Shown: in pieces, positions 1 through 9,787 of the stretch
How the letters are laid out: each line of letters opens with the position of its first letter
Numbering within the stretch: position 1 is the first letter of the stretch
Assembly (NCBI RefSeq): GCF_013782625.1
Contig: NZ_CP056199.1
Span: forward strand, 1,196,588-1,260,587
Reading direction: 5' to 3'
Source of the DNA: Enterobacter sp. RHBSTW-00994
GTDB lineage: Bacteria > Pseudomonadota > Gammaproteobacteria > Enterobacterales > Enterobacteriaceae
DNA length: 64,000 nt
The notes under the pieces: generated by a model
The model's input: the letters and a program-made list of their open reading frames with translations, nothing else
Databases searched by the model: none
Told to the model about the DNA's origin: nothing
Made by a program: the position numbers and the translations under genes

Positions 1-1744
1 TAAACTGCCCACTGTGGAAACCCTGGGCGCGATGACGGTGGTCTGCTCGGATAAAACCGGCACGCTGACCATGAATGAAATGACCGTGAAAGCGGTAATC
101 ACCGCAGACAGTTGCTACCGCGTGGAAGGCAACAGCTACGAGCCGGTGGGCAATATCTATCTGGAAGGCAGCGATGAGCCGGTACAGATCCAGTCAGGAA
201 CGGTGCTGGAGCAGTATCTGCGTACCATCGACCTGTGTAACGACAGCCAGCTGATTCAGGACGAGCGGGGGTTATGGGGGATTACGGGTGGGCCGACTGA
301 AGGTGCACTTAAGGTTCTGGCCGCTAAAGCCCACCTTACTCCGGTCATGACCACACTGATCAACAAGATCCCGTTCGATTCGCAGTACAAATACATGAGC
401 ACCCACTACCAGATCGGTAGTGAGGAGCAAATCCTGATCACCGGTGCTCCGGACGTTATTTTTGCGCTGTGCGAGCAGGAGCAGACTCGTCACGGGGCGA
501 AAGCATTCAACCGTGCTTACTGGGAAGCCGAAATGGACCGCTATGCCAGCCAGGGGCTGCGTATGGTGGCGGCCGCGTTTAAACCCGCCACAGGTGAGCA
601 GACGCTGACGCACGACGATCTGAGTCACGGTCTTGTATTCCTGGGCATTGCCGGGATGATGGATCCGCCACGCCCGGAAGCCATTGATGCGATTCACGCC
701 TGCCAGCAGGCCGGGATCCGCGTGAAGATGATCACCGGCGATCACCCGCAAACGGCCATGAGCATCGGCCAGATGTTAGGCATCACCAACAGCACTCAGG
801 CTGTTACCGGCTATCAACTGGAAAAAATGGACGACATCGAACTGGCGAATGCGGCAGTGGAATATGACATTTTTGCCCGTACCAGCCCGGAACATAAGCT
901 ACGCCTGGTTAAAGCGTTGCAGGATAAAGGCGAAATTGTCGGTATGACCGGCGACGGAGTGAACGATGCCCCTGCGCTGCGTCAGGCGGATGTCGGGATC
1001 GCGATGGGGATCAAAGGGACCGAAGTTACCAAAGAGGCGGCTGATATGGTTCTGACGGATGACAACTTTGCCACCATTGCCAGTTCGGTGAAAGAGGGTC
1101 GTCGCGTTTACGACAACCTGAAGAAAACCATTCTGTTTATCATGCCCACCAACCTGGCACAGGGGCTGCTGATTATCATCGCCCTGCTGGCGGGGAACAT
1201 TATTCCGCTGACGCCAGTGCTGATCCTGTGGATGAACATGGCGACGTCCGCCACGCTCTCTTTCGGCCTGGCCTTTGAAGCGGCTGAGCGTAACATCATG
1301 AAACGTCCGCCACGTCAGACGGGCCAGCATGTGATGGATGCCTTCGCAGTCTGGCGCGTGGCCTTTGTCGGAACCATGATTGCCATTGCCGCCTTTGCGC
1401 TGGAAGCCTGGCTTGCGCCGCGCGGCCACAGTGCAGAGTTCACCCGCACCGTGTTGCTGCAGATGCTGGTGTGCGCCCAGTGGGTCTACATGATTAACTG
1501 CCGCAACACCGATGGCTTCTCCCTGAACCGCGGTCTGCTGGCGAACAAAGGCATCTGGCTGGTCACAGGCGTGCTGTTGCTGCTGCAACTGGCGATTATC
1601 TACCTTCCGTTTATGCAGATGCTGTTCGGCACAGAAGCTCTCCCGCTGCGCTACTGGGCAATCACCCTGGTTATTGCAGGCGCAATGTTCTTCATCGTCG
1701 AAATCGAGAAGCGACTGACCCGCAGATTCCGTAAAGCTGCATAA
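1..1744 (+). CDS. Cation-transporting P-type ATPase, C-terminal part (5' end outside window)
   Basis: The reading frame is open from the first base (first full codon at 2), so the N-terminal actuator domain and first membrane helices are missing; 580 residues are visible. The phosphorylation motif DKTGTLT lies near the start. It is followed by a nucleotide-binding domain, the hinge motif TGDGVNDAPALRQADVG, and a C-terminal block of hydrophobic helices (from about 1130) typical of the Cation_ATPase_C domain. This layout fits P2-type (Ca2+/Mg2+/Na+-like) pumps rather than heavy-metal P1B pumps. An inner-membrane pump is certain, but the transported ion cannot be read from this part. A dispersed palindromic repeat follows the stop codon. 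Confidence 0.9.
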   Translation, partial: KLPTVETLGAMTVVCSDKTGTLTMNEMTVKAVITADSCYRVEGNSYEPVGNIYLEGSDEPVQIQSGTVLEQYLRTIDLCNDSQLIQDERGLWGITGGPTEGALKVLAAKAHLTPVMTTLINKIPFDSQYKYMSTHYQIGSEEQILITGAPDVIFALCEQEQTRHGAKAFNRAYWEAEMDRYASQGLRMVAAAFKPATGEQTLTHDDLSHGLVFLGIAGMMDPPRPEAIDAIHACQQAGIRVKMITGDHPQTAMSIGQMLGITNSTQAVTGYQLEKMDDIELANAAVEYDIFARTSPEHKLRLVKALQDKGEIVGMTGDGVNDAPALRQADVGIAMGIKGTEVTKEAADMVLTDDNFATIASSVKEGRRVYDNLKKTILFIMPTNLAQGLLIIIALLAGNIIPLTPVLILWMNMATSATLSFGLAFEAAERNIMKRPPRQTGQHVMDAFAVWRVAFVGTMIAIAAFALEAWLAPRGHSAEFTRTVLLQMLVCAQWVYMINCRNTDGFSLNRGLLANKGIWLVTGVLLLLQLAIIYLPFMQMLFGTEALPLRYWAITLVIAGAMFFIVEIEKRLTRRFRKAA

Positions 1745-1757
1745 TCTGACACCTTAC

Positions 1758-1846
1758 TCCTCACCTATCCCTCTCCCGCCGGGAGAGGGGCTCGCCCGGC
1801 TTTCTCCCTTAGCCCTTTGGGGTGCGGGGCGGAGTGAGGGGAAACA
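1758..1846. repeat. REP-like palindromic repeat, GGGAGAGG type
   Basis: CCCTCTCCC (1769-1777) and GGGAGAGGG (1781-1789) form a hairpin. An outer pair, CTCCTCAC near 1758 and GTGAGGGG near 1834, encloses a longer structure. It fills most of the gap between the ATPase and the RND adaptor. The same core recurs in several other intergenic gaps here (14587, 48598 and 56878, with looser versions elsewhere). It may also act as a transcription terminator or mRNA-stabilising stem. Confidence 0.7.
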
Positions 1847-1862
1847 TCCTGAGGTAATCTCA

Positions 1863-2939
1863 ATGAAACTGACTTCCCTGCGCGCCGCACTGGCCTGCGC
1901 ACTCCTGGCCTGCACCCTGCAAACCGCATTTGCCGCTGTTCCGGTTCGCGTTGCGACCGTAGAGGAAACCACGCATGCACCAGAGCGCCAGATCCCAGGC
2001 CGTATCGAAGCGATTCATACCGTGGAACTGCGTGCGCGTACGGAAGGTGTTATTACCCGGACGCATTTTCGTGACGGACAGTATGTGAAAAAAGGCGACG
2101 TGCTGTTTGAACTGGACGATGCTGAACCGCGCGCCGCCGTCAGGCTGGCACAGGCTGAAGTGAAAAGTGCGGAAGCTACACTACGCCAGGCGCAGCAGCA
2201 ACTGACGCGCTTTGAAAGCCTGAAAAATGGTAATGCCATCAGCCGAAATGACGTGGATAACGCGCGGATGCAACGTGACGTGGCGAGCGCGGCGCTGGAG
2301 CAGGCGAAAGCCCGTTTAGAGTCCCGCAATGTCACGCTCTCCTATACCCGCATCACGTCGCCAATTGACGGTCGCGTGGGGCACAGTCAGTTTCATCAGG
2401 GAAGCCTTGTCAGTCCTGCCAGCGGTGTGCTGGTGGACGTGGTACAACTCGACCCCATCCGCATTGCCTTCGCGCTGGAGGAAGGGGCATTTGCCACCAA
2501 AGCCGGACAACATGCCACTCTCACGGCGTTAAAGCAGGCCTGGCAGGCGCAAATCGATAACGGCAGTGAACGTGTCCGCGGCGAGCTCACGTCGGTTGAC
2601 AACCGTATTGACCCACGTACTGCCAGCGTCATGTTACGGGCGGAATTTGCAAACCCACGCCACCGTCTTCTGCCGGGAGGTAGCATCACCGTCTGGCTGC
2701 GTCCGCAGTCAGAGCAATCTTCGTTGCTTCTGCCCGCCGCCGCGGTTGGACAAAACGGCGCCGGTTTTTTCACCTGGGTGATTGATGCTGAAAATAAAGC
2801 TGAAAAACGTGCGCTGACGCTGGGTAGCCAGTCAGGCCAGCAATTCCATGTGCTGTCGGGGGTCAACGTCGATGAACGTGTCGTCACGGATGGTGCGCAA
2901 CGGTTACAGGATGGCGTTGCCGTTCAGGTATTGCAGTAA
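1863..2939 (+). CDS. RND efflux transporter periplasmic adaptor subunit
   Basis: This is a membrane-fusion protein of 358 aa that should link the RND pump encoded 9 bp downstream to an outer-membrane channel. The N terminus is a signal peptide, probably cleaved after AFA near residue 25; an LLAC string inside it could be read as a lipobox, but the sequence fits ordinary cleavage as well. A lipoyl/barrel-sandwich half (PGRIEA to VLFELDDAEPRAAV, about residues 35-85), a coiled-coil hairpin rich in Ala, Gln and Glu (about 85-155), the second half-motif SPIDGRVG, and a beta-barrel region follow in the usual order. A Shine-Dalgarno GAGGT precedes the ATG. No outer-membrane channel gene is adjacent, so TolC or another shared channel is likely. 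Substrates are unknown. Confidence 0.9.
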   Translation: MKLTSLRAALACALLACTLQTAFAAVPVRVATVEETTHAPERQIPGRIEAIHTVELRARTEGVITRTHFRDGQYVKKGDVLFELDDAEPRAAVRLAQAEVKSAEATLRQAQQQLTRFESLKNGNAISRNDVDNARMQRDVASAALEQAKARLESRNVTLSYTRITSPIDGRVGHSQFHQGSLVSPASGVLVDVVQLDPIRIAFALEEGAFATKAGQHATLTALKQAWQAQIDNGSERVRGELTSVDNRIDPRTASVMLRAEFANPRHRLLPGGSITVWLRPQSEQSSLLLPAAAVGQNGAGFFTWVIDAENKAEKRALTLGSQSGQQFHVLSGVNVDERVVTDGAQRLQDGVAVQVLQ

Positions 2940-2948
2940 GGAGCCGCT

Positions 2949-5900
2949 ATGCTGACCTTTTTTATCAAACGCCCACGTTTCGCGATGGTGATTGCCCTGG
3001 TGGTCACGCTGCTGGGGGCGATTGCCCTGAAGCTGATTCCGGTGGAGCAGTACCCGCAGATCACTCCGCCAGTGGTAAACGTCAGTGCCAGCTGGCCTGG
3101 TGCAAGCTCTGCCGACGTGGCGGAGGCCATCGCCACGCCACTGGAGACACAGCTTAACGGCGTGGACCACATGCTCTATATGGAGTCGACAAGTTCTGAT
3201 GAAGGCGCATATAGCCTGAGTATCACGTTTGCTGCCGGAACGGACCCGGACCTTGCCGCGATTGATGTGCAAAACCGTGTGGCGCAGGCCGTCGCGCAAC
3301 TGCCTGCCGACGCACAGCAAAATGGTGTACAGGTGCGCAAGCGAGCCAGTAATCTGATGATGGGGGTGAGCCTTTACTCACCGGATAGCACCCACTCGCC
3401 GCTGTTTGTGAGTAATTACGCCAGCACCCAGGTGCGAGAGGCGCTGGCACGTCTGCCGGGCGTCGGACAAGTTCAGATGTTTGGTGCTCGCGATTACAGT
3501 ATGCGTATCTGGCTGCGTCCCGATCGCATGAACGCCCTGAATATTACTACCGATGACATCGCCCTGGCGCTGCGTGAGCAAAATGTGCAAGGCGCGGCCG
3601 GGCAGATTGGAACGCCACCGGTCTTTAACGGCCAGCAGCAGACCCTGACCATCAACGGGCTGGGCCGACTCAATCAGGTTGCGGATTTCGCCGATATCAT
3701 CATCCGCGCGGGTGAGCAGGGGCAACTGGTGCGCCTGCACGATGTTGCGACCATTGAGCTGGGCTCACGCAGTTACAGCTCTGGAGCGCAGCTTAATGGC
3801 CACGATTCCGCCTATCTTGGGATTTACCCTACGCCAACCGCCAATGCTCTGCGCGTGGCGGAAGCGGTGCGCGGCGAGCTTGAGCATCTGGCGAAACGCT
3901 TCCCGAACGATTTAACGTATGAAGTGAAATTTGATACCACGCGTTTTGTGGCCGCGACCATCAAAGAGATTGGTGTTTCGCTGGCACTCACGATGCTCGC
4001 CGTGGTGGTGGTGGTTTCCCTGTTCCTGCAAAGCTGGCGTGCGACGTTGATTGTCGCACTGGCGATCCCGGTTTCACTTATCGGCACGTTTGCGGTGCTC
4101 TATACGCTGGGGTATTCCGCCAACACGCTTAGCCTGTTTGCGATTATTCTGGCGCTCACCATGGTGGTGGACGATGCGATCGTTGTCGTCGAAAACGTCG
4201 AAACATTGATGGCGGAGGGGCAAAGCCGTACAGAGGCCACGGCCAACGCACTGCGCCAGATTGCCGGGCCGGTGATCGCCACCACGCTGGTATTACTGGC
4301 GGTATTTGTGCCGGTGGCGTTGCTACCAGGGATTGTCGGGGAGTTGTACCGTCAGTTTGCGGTGACACTCTCTACCGCCGTCACTCTTTCAAGCCTGGTG
4401 GCGCTGACGCTGACCCCTGCGCTGTGTGCTTTACTGCTTCGCCCGCGAACCGGATATCCGGCGGCGATATTTCGTGGCTTTAACCGTGGGCTTGATGCGA
4501 CGCGTGAGGCCTACACCCGGCTGGTGAACCGCTTCAACCTGCGGCCCTTGGTGGCGCTAGCCGCGACGTGCGTTGCGGCTGCCGTTGTTGCCTTCAGCTT
4601 CATGTCGATGCCGAAAGGCTTCCTGCCTCAGGAAGATCAGGGTTACTTCTTTGCCAGTGTGCAGTTGCCGGAGGCCGCGTCCCTGGAGCGTACCGAAGCG
4701 GTGATGGCTACCGCGCGTGCGCTTATAGCCGCGAACCCGGCAGTTGACGATGTGATTCAGGTTTCCGGTTTTAATCTTCTCAACGGGACGAGTGCGTCGA
4801 ACGGTGGGTTTATTTCGGTGATGCTGAAAGACTGGAGCGAGCGTCCGCCGCTGGACGAGGTAATGGGCACGTTGCAGCGTCAGCTTTTCGCCTTGCCGGA
4901 AGCCACCATTATGACGTTTGCACCACCGACATTGCCCGGTCTGGGGAATGCCTCCGGGTTTGATCTACGTATTCAGGCGCAAGCGGGGCAAAGCCCGGCG
5001 GAACTGGAGCAGATTACCCGGACTATTTTGCTTAAAGCCAATCAGCATCCGCAGCTTAACCGCGTCTTTACCACCTGGAGCAGCAACGTGCCGCAGTTGA
5101 CACTCACCGTGGATCGTGAGCGTGCCGCAAAGCTTGATGTGCCCGTTTCCCGCATCTTCAGCAGCCTGCAAACTGCGTTCGGCGGCACACGTGCAGGGGA
5201 TTTTAGCGTCAACAACCGTGTTTACCACGTTGTGATGCAAAACGAGATGCAGTGGCGTGAGCGCGCTGAGCAAATCAGCGATTTATACGTGCGGAGCAAC
5301 AGCGGCGAGCGGGTGCGTCTGAGCAACCTTGTCACCATTACGCCAACCGTAGGTGCGCCGTTCCTGCAACAGTACAACCAGTTCCCGTCCGTGTCGGTCA
5401 GTGGATCGGCTGCTGAAGGGGTGAGCAGCAGTACCGCGATGGCGGTGATGGGTGAACTCCTGGCGGAGAACCTGCCTGCGGGTTATGACTACGCCTGGAG
5501 CGGTATGTCGTATCAGGAGCAGCAGACCGGCAACCAGGCTGTCTGGATCGTGCTTGCGGCGGTGGTAATGGCGTGGCTGTTCCTTGTGGCGCAGTACGAG
5601 AGCTGGACGCTTCCGGCAAGCGTGATGCTGTCAGTCCTGTTTGCCATCGGTGGGGCGCTGGTCTGGTTGTGGATTGCCGGGTACGCTAACGACGTATACG
5701 TGCAGATTGGCCTGGTGTTGCTGATAGCCCTCGCGGCCAAGAACGCGATCCTTATTGTCGAGTTTGCCCGTGCGCGGCGCAATGAAGGGATGGCGATTGT
5801 TGATGCTGCCCGCGAGGGGGCGTCACGTCGTTTCCGCGCGGTAATGATGACCGCTGTTTCCTTTATCATCGGCGTGTTACCGATGATGCTGGCAACCGGT

Positions 5901-6044
5901 GCGGGAGCGCAGAGCCGTCGCATTATTGGTACGACGGTGTTCAGCGGCATGCTGGTGGCGACCGTTGTCGGGATTGTGTTTATTCCGGCGCTGTTTGTAC
6001 TGTTCCAGCGTTTACGTGAGTGGGGACATCGGCTTACGGACTAG
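2949..6044 (+). CDS. RND-family multidrug efflux permease (HAE1 type)
   Basis: The 1031-aa length is standard for the AcrB/MexB family. The N terminus ([21 protein letters not shown]) is the first membrane helix. Two large periplasmic loops, each between helices 1-2 and 7-8, are evident. The proton-relay aspartate pair is in [13 protein letters not shown] and the matching lysine in [19 protein letters not shown] strong AAGGAG site precedes the ATG, and the gene forms an operon with the adaptor upstream. It should work as a proton-driven trimer in the inner membrane exporting drugs or other hydrophobic compounds. Its last 11 bp overlap the end of the convergent ybdK gene. I could not assign it to a named pump such as AcrB, OqxB or EefB. 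Confidence 0.92.
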   Translation: MLTFFIKRPRFAMVIALVVTLLGAIALKLIPVEQYPQITPPVVNVSASWPGASSADVAEAIATPLETQLNGVDHMLYMESTSSDEGAYSLSITFAAGTDPDLAAIDVQNRVAQAVAQLPADAQQNGVQVRKRASNLMMGVSLYSPDSTHSPLFVSNYASTQVREALARLPGVGQVQMFGARDYSMRIWLRPDRMNALNITTDDIALALREQNVQGAAGQIGTPPVFNGQQQTLTINGLGRLNQVADFADIIIRAGEQGQLVRLHDVATIELGSRSYSSGAQLNGHDSAYLGIYPTPTANALRVAEAVRGELEHLAKRFPNDLTYEVKFDTTRFVAATIKEIGVSLALTMLAVVVVVSLFLQSWRATLIVALAIPVSLIGTFAVLYTLGYSANTLSLFAIILALTMVVDDAIVVVENVETLMAEGQSRTEATANALRQIAGPVIATTLVLLAVFVPVALLPGIVGELYRQFAVTLSTAVTLSSLVALTLTPALCALLLRPRTGYPAAIFRGFNRGLDATREAYTRLVNRFNLRPLVALAATCVAAAVVAFSFMSMPKGFLPQEDQGYFFASVQLPEAASLERTEAVMATARALIAANPAVDDVIQVSGFNLLNGTSASNGGFISVMLKDWSERPPLDEVMGTLQRQLFALPEATIMTFAPPTLPGLGNASGFDLRIQAQAGQSPAELEQITRTILLKANQHPQLNRVFTTWSSNVPQLTLTVDRERAAKLDVPVSRIFSSLQTAFGGTRAGDFSVNNRVYHVVMQNEMQWRERAEQISDLYVRSNSGERVRLSNLVTITPTVGAPFLQQYNQFPSVSVSGSAAEGVSSSTAMAVMGELLAENLPAGYDYAWSGMSYQEQQTGNQAVWIVLAAVVMAWLFLVAQYESWTLPASVMLSVLFAIGGALVWLWIAGYANDVYVQIGLVLLIALAAKNAILIVEFARARRNEGMAIVDAAREGASRRFRAVMMTAVSFIIGVLPMMLATGAGAQSRRIIGTTVFSGMLVATVVGIVFIPALFVLFQRLREWGHRLTD

Positions 6045-7155
6045 TGGCCCACCGTTCACACTGTTTTTGTACCAGCGAGGTCAGCGAACCGCCGTCATTA
6101 ATGAAATCTCGCATTCGCTGCGACTCACTTTTGCCCTGTTTTAACATCAGGGCAATTTCCGTTATCGCGCTCGTCGCACCTTGTTTTTCGGCTGACGGGG
6201 CGACGCGCTCCAGCAACCACGCGATATCTTCTGCGATAGTCTTTTGTTCCCCGGTATTGACGTCCGTCAGAATGCCATCCAGGCCGTAACGACAGGCCTG
6301 AAAGCGGTTAAAACGGTAGAGCAGAAAATCTTGCGCCTGATGTTTGTAAGGCCGCTCCGTCAGCAGCCAGTGCGATGTTGCCTGAATCAGTCCGGCGATG
6401 TTAATGGCCTGAGCAAGCGTTAGCGGGGTATCCATCACCCGGACTTCTACCGTACCGAAATGCGGGCCAGGACGAATGTCCCAGTGCAGATCCTTAATGC
6501 TGTCTATCATACGGGTGGCGCTCAGGTGGCGGAACAACCCTTCAAATTCCTGCCAGTTGCTCACCCACGGCATTTGCCCGTTATCCGGAAATCCCGAGAA
6601 AATATTGAGCCGGGATGAGGCAAACCGGGTATCTGTCCCCTGCATATAAGGCGATGTCGCCGCCAGAGCAACAAAGTGTGGCACAAAACGGGAGAGACCG
6701 TGTAGCAGGTAGATTGCGTCATCCCCATTTCGGCAGCCAATGTGGACATGCTGGCCGAATACCGTTGCCTGCAAAATCAGATAGCCAAAGCGCTCCAGCG
6801 TGATGTTGTAGCGTTCGTCATCACACACCTCCTGGCGCTGCCATTTCTGAAACGGATGCGTCCCGCCACCGCAAATCTGGATATGCTGCGCCGCCGCTGC
6901 GCGCAGAATACGTTGCTGTATCACTGAAAACTGTGCGGCAGCCTGGTCGATGTTCTGACAGACGCCTGTCGCGATTTCGAGCATGCTTTGGGTGATGTCA
7001 TGCTTCACTTCACCGGCTTTGATGTCGCCTTTAACGGCAGCGATGAGGGCGGAAGAGTCCTGGCTTAGATCGTACCCCGGCGGATTAACCACCTGTAGTT
7101 CCAGCTCAATGCCAAGGGTGAAAGGTTCAGAAGAATGGAAGTCGGGTAAAGGCAT
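6034..7155 (-). CDS. ybdK: YbdK carboxylate-amine ligase (putative glutamate-cysteine ligase 2)
   Basis: This is a 373-aa member of the GCS2 family, ATP-dependent carboxylate-amine ligases with weak glutamate-cysteine ligase activity in E. coli. N-terminal [20 protein letters not shown] is nearly identical to E. coli YbdK as I recall it. The ATG at 7155 is chosen over an in-frame ATG at 7194 because GGAG lies 6 nt upstream and the E. coli protein starts there. Motifs such as [19 protein letters not shown] and [15 protein letters not shown] are intact. In E. coli K-12 ybdK sits close to entD; here about 28 kb separate them. Confidence 0.93.
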   Translation of the reverse strand: MPLPDFHSSEPFTLGIELELQVVNPPGYDLSQDSSALIAAVKGDIKAGEVKHDITQSMLEIATGVCQNIDQAAAQFSVIQQRILRAAAAQHIQICGGGTHPFQKWQRQEVCDDERYNITLERFGYLILQATVFGQHVHIGCRNGDDAIYLLHGLSRFVPHFVALAATSPYMQGTDTRFASSRLNIFSGFPDNGQMPWVSNWQEFEGLFRHLSATRMIDSIKDLHWDIRPGPHFGTVEVRVMDTPLTLAQAINIAGLIQATSHWLLTERPYKHQAQDFLLYRFNRFQACRYGLDGILTDVNTGEQKTIAEDIAWLLERVAPSAEKQGATSAITEIALMLKQGKSESQRMRDFINDGGSLTSLVQKQCERWATSP

Positions 7156-7417
7156 GAGGCGCTCCGTTGACGGGGATGAATTGAGTATAGACAACGGAGG
7201 CGTTCTTCTTTTCCCGAGAGGGGAGATGCGTTTTTATACTCCACTTCTGCTCCTTACTCATAGCAGATCGCAGTTGCCTGTTAAGTGCCAGAAGGGGACG
7301 TTGATGTTAGTATCCTGGACAGAGGCACACCTGAAATGGCTGCCTCCTGATAATAAAGTGTTTAAAAAATCAATGTTATGAATTGCGCACTAAGTGTGAG
7401 GGGATTTATTTTGGATA

Positions 7418-8053
7418 TTATTTTTCATATCCGTATAAATTTATTCTACCCGATAAATACTCACCTAAATATACTTCACTGATTTTATTGAAGCCTTGCT
7501 TTGTAACTTCACCTTCTAACCAGTCACTATCCTTGTTAATAATTTCGAGAAGGTCATGGTTGGCTAAACCATCCACGATAATTGGATAGCGTATATTTTC
7601 ATCACCACTTTGTATTATCGTTAACTGCCCGTTTTGTTCGAGAACTACGCGTTTTAGTTGTTCTACTTCATAAATACCATTTGCTCTTAACTTGAACATC
7701 AAATCATTTGCAGAAACACCATTTCGTAAACACTCCTTAACATTAACGCTGCCATTATGTACCAAAGTAATGGGTTTCCCATCAATGATTCTTTTAACTA
7801 ACCGATTGTTCTCTTTTAAAAACTTAAGAGCAAAGACAAGTAAGGTCCATATAATCAGCACCAGAACAAATTGTAGTACTGTTATCGATTCATTGTAGAT
7901 TACGCCACCGATAATTCCCCCCAGCACATAGTTTTGAACCTGATCCATTGCGGATGAGGGCGCCAGATTTCCTTTTCCCATGAGATTTATTTGAACAATT
8001 AAACACAGTATCCCCAATCCCAACTTTATAATAATAGGCGTGTAAATGATCAT
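7418..8053 (-). CDS. DUF421 (YetF-type) membrane protein
   Basis: This 211-aa protein has two to three N-terminal membrane helices (about residues 5-80) followed by a soluble domain with the family features: GKPITLVHNGSVNVKECLRN, NDLMFKLRANGIYEVEQLKRVVLEQNG and a closing IIVDG segment. DUF421 proteins are mostly described from Gram-positive bacteria, where they are linked to spore germination or envelope functions; the molecular role is not established. GAGGG precedes the ATG. It lies 9 bp downstream of a DUF3290 gene, an arrangement common in Firmicutes. Codon use is clearly AT-rich compared with ybdK and the ABC genes, suggesting horizontal acquisition. Confidence 0.85.
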   Translation of the reverse strand: MIIYTPIIIKLGLGILCLIVQINLMGKGNLAPSSAMDQVQNYVLGGIIGGVIYNESITVLQFVLVLIIWTLLVFALKFLKENNRLVKRIIDGKPITLVHNGSVNVKECLRNGVSANDLMFKLRANGIYEVEQLKRVVLEQNGQLTIIQSGDENIRYPIIVDGLANHDLLEIINKDSDWLEGEVTKQGFNKISEVYLGEYLSGRINLYGYEK

Positions 8054-8062
8054 TTATATCCC

Positions 8063-8509
8063 TCAGTTTTTCATGATTTCTATTTCTGGGTTTACTAACG
8101 AAACCTCTACCAGGTTGTACGTTTTTTGATCCGCGTTTAAGTTGACACGGTAATAAAAGTCATTGATTTTAACGATAATACCATCCGAGAGTTGTACAGA
8201 GTTGGAAAAGATAGAGTTTATACTTACTTCTTTTTCTTTTGATAACAACCGTACAAAGTTAACCATTTGTGATGATTGGGAGTGTATATTTTGGCTATCG
8301 GTATAATCAGCATACTGAACCCCCGAAATGAAGAGTAAAAATAAGAAGGCGATGATCGTTAAGTCCCGATATTTAGTTTGCAAGCGATGGCGCATATACA
8401 GGCTAAAAACAACGATCAGGATAAATAAAGTACTAAATATAATGATGTATTTTAAATAATCATTGATATTAGATTGTGTTTGTAGATAATCAATTCCATA
8501 AAATCTCAT
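8063..8509 (-). CDS. DUF3290 family membrane protein
   Basis: This 148-aa protein has two hydrophobic helices (about residues 20-40 and 52-66), then a soluble C-terminal domain predicted outside the cytoplasm. The HSQSSQMVNFVRLLSKEKEV and SDGIIVKINDFYYRVN segments are the recognisable part of DUF3290. It is the first gene of a two-gene unit with the DUF421 protein. No biochemical role is known for the family. The AT-rich composition matches its partner and contrasts with the surrounding chromosome, so the pair probably arrived together. Confidence 0.75.
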   Translation of the reverse strand: MRFYGIDYLQTQSNINDYLKYIIIFSTLFILIVVFSLYMRHRLQTKYRDLTIIAFLFLLFISGVQYADYTDSQNIHSQSSQMVNFVRLLSKEKEVSINSIFSNSVQLSDGIIVKINDFYYRVNLNADQKTYNLVEVSLVNPEIEIMKN

Positions 8510-8812
8510 GCCTATATAACTCCATAATTCTGAAGATCCTAACTTTTATTATAGTAATTCGTTATGACATTACTTAACAACTAATAATTATCAGTTATCA
8601 ACTGAGATTTGTCATGGTTTTTTAAGGTGAAGAATGGAGTACTGATGGATTAAGTATCTGGCGATGGGAGGACGTTCATTCGAAAAGCCCCCGAATTTGC
8701 CACTAACAGCGTAATTAAAGACTCAAGTGCGTAAAGGTGTATAAGGTCTGCCTCTCGCTCATAGCGGCTGTCAAAGCCGCCAGCCATAAGATGAGTCGAA
8801 GAACGGTCTCTG
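8510..8812. other. Intergenic stretch with no convincing gene
   Basis: This is an AT-rich gap upstream of the DUF3290 gene and downstream of the DinB-fold gene, both on the minus strand. A small hairpin GCGGCT/AGCCGC (8764-8780) lacks a T-run and is not a clear terminator. Short ORFs here overlap the DinB gene antisense and show no family features. It presumably contains the promoter of the DUF3290-DUF421 unit, but I could not fix -10/-35 boxes with confidence. Confidence 0.4.
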
Positions 8813-9301
8813 TTAGTGATTATGATCCCTCAGGAAGACTGTCAGCACATCTTTCGGAGGAATGCTTCCACACTCAGAAAGTAACCAGCCTACGGCTCCG
8901 CGATGATAGGTCCCATGAAAAAGCATATGATTTAGCATATCTATGGCCGTCATTTCTCCTGCCCCTCCATCGACAAAACGGAACGTGATGATTTTTGTTA
9001 AATCGTCCGGGCTAATTGATTTAACGTGCTGAATATACCACTCCGTACTGTCGGCCATTTTAACATCAAGCTCGTCTACAGAGGGGGTGTCTGGAGTATT
9101 TAATGCTATGTAGCCATGCTGCTGTCCCGACATGTTTGCTCTGAAAATCATGTCAACGACATAAATATGATTCATCAGCCTTAGCATCAGGTGACGTTTT
9201 TCAGCAGAAGCGGATTCACTAATACCTTTGATGGCTTTTAGCGTTTCTGAATCAATCCAGCGCTTGTACTTCAACAGTGTAACTATTGTGTTCTTGTCCA
9301 A
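8813..9301 (-). CDS. DinB-fold (DinB/YfiT-like) family protein
   Basis: A four-helix-bundle DinB-superfamily protein, about 162 aa from the preferred start. Metal-ligand signature histidines are seen in LRLMNHIYVVDMIF and LFHGTYHRGAVGWLLSECG (H, then HxxxH), the pattern of metal-dependent DinB-like enzymes such as thiol transferases; the substrate is unknown. Start choice: the longer frame opens at ATG 9367 without a Shine-Dalgarno. A TTG at 9301 follows GGGGGA by about 4 nt and begins DKNTIVTLLKYKRW, which is where family members usually start, so I prefer 9301. This is not the Y-family DNA polymerase that shares the DinB name. Confidence 0.78.
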   Translation of the reverse strand: MDKNTIVTLLKYKRWIDSETLKAIKGISESASAEKRHLMLRLMNHIYVVDMIFRANMSGQQHGYIALNTPDTPSVDELDVKMADSTEWYIQHVKSISPDDLTKIITFRFVDGGAGEMTAIDMLNHMLFHGTYHRGAVGWLLSECGSIPPKDVLTVFLRDHNH

Positions 9302-9411
9302 AATTTCCCCCAGATTTTCCTGTCCCGATAACATACCAATAATGCCTGTCTTTAAGCCGCGTTTCATTTTTTCTAAGGCATTCGTTTAACGGCTTGCGTC
9401 AGCTTCCTCGC

Positions 9412-9618
9412 TCAAATCTCATTGGATCGATATGAACGTCCACGGATATTAACGTTCTCGCCAGTCAGCCTCTCAACAACGTCGATTGCGTCTGGATCAC
9501 CATGCCAGGCCATGCAATTTAAGCAATCACCGCCACAATCTAAATTCAGTGTGCCTGGTATTTTACTCATAGGCAGGTGGCAGGTCTGGCAATGGTTTTC
9601 TTTCACTGGAAGTGACAT
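9412..9618 (-). CDS. Small Cys-rich protein, putative zinc-binding, unknown function
   Basis: This 68-aa protein has CxxC-type pairs: HCQTCHLP (residues 9-14) and LDCGGDCLNCMAWHGD (about 27-42). The spacing of the cysteines suggests one structural zinc site. It is separated by 110 bp from the preferred start of the DinB-fold gene on the same strand, so co-transcription is possible. The AAAGG lies almost directly against the ATG; a GTG four codons further in has better spacing, so the true start is not certain. I do not recognise the family and give no function. Confidence 0.6.
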   Translation of the reverse strand: MSLPVKENHCQTCHLPMSKIPGTLNLDCGGDCLNCMAWHGDPDAIDVVERLTGENVNIRGRSYRSNEI

Positions 9619-9787
9619 CCTTTTTAAGATTTTCAGTCATGGGGGAGACTTAACATACCACGGTTAAATTCGCTCCTCGATCCCTGTATCCCCTCCAAAC
9701 CGCTCGCCCCCAACCCCCATTGTGTTTTACACTCCGCCCTGCAAAAATTAAGTCAACAAACGATTGGATACACAGGCGGTAACAGCG

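Noticed and set aside
8737-8988. Plus-strand ORF antisense to the DinB-fold gene
   Set aside because: It overlaps a well-supported gene and lacks a ribosome site; it looks like a mirror frame.
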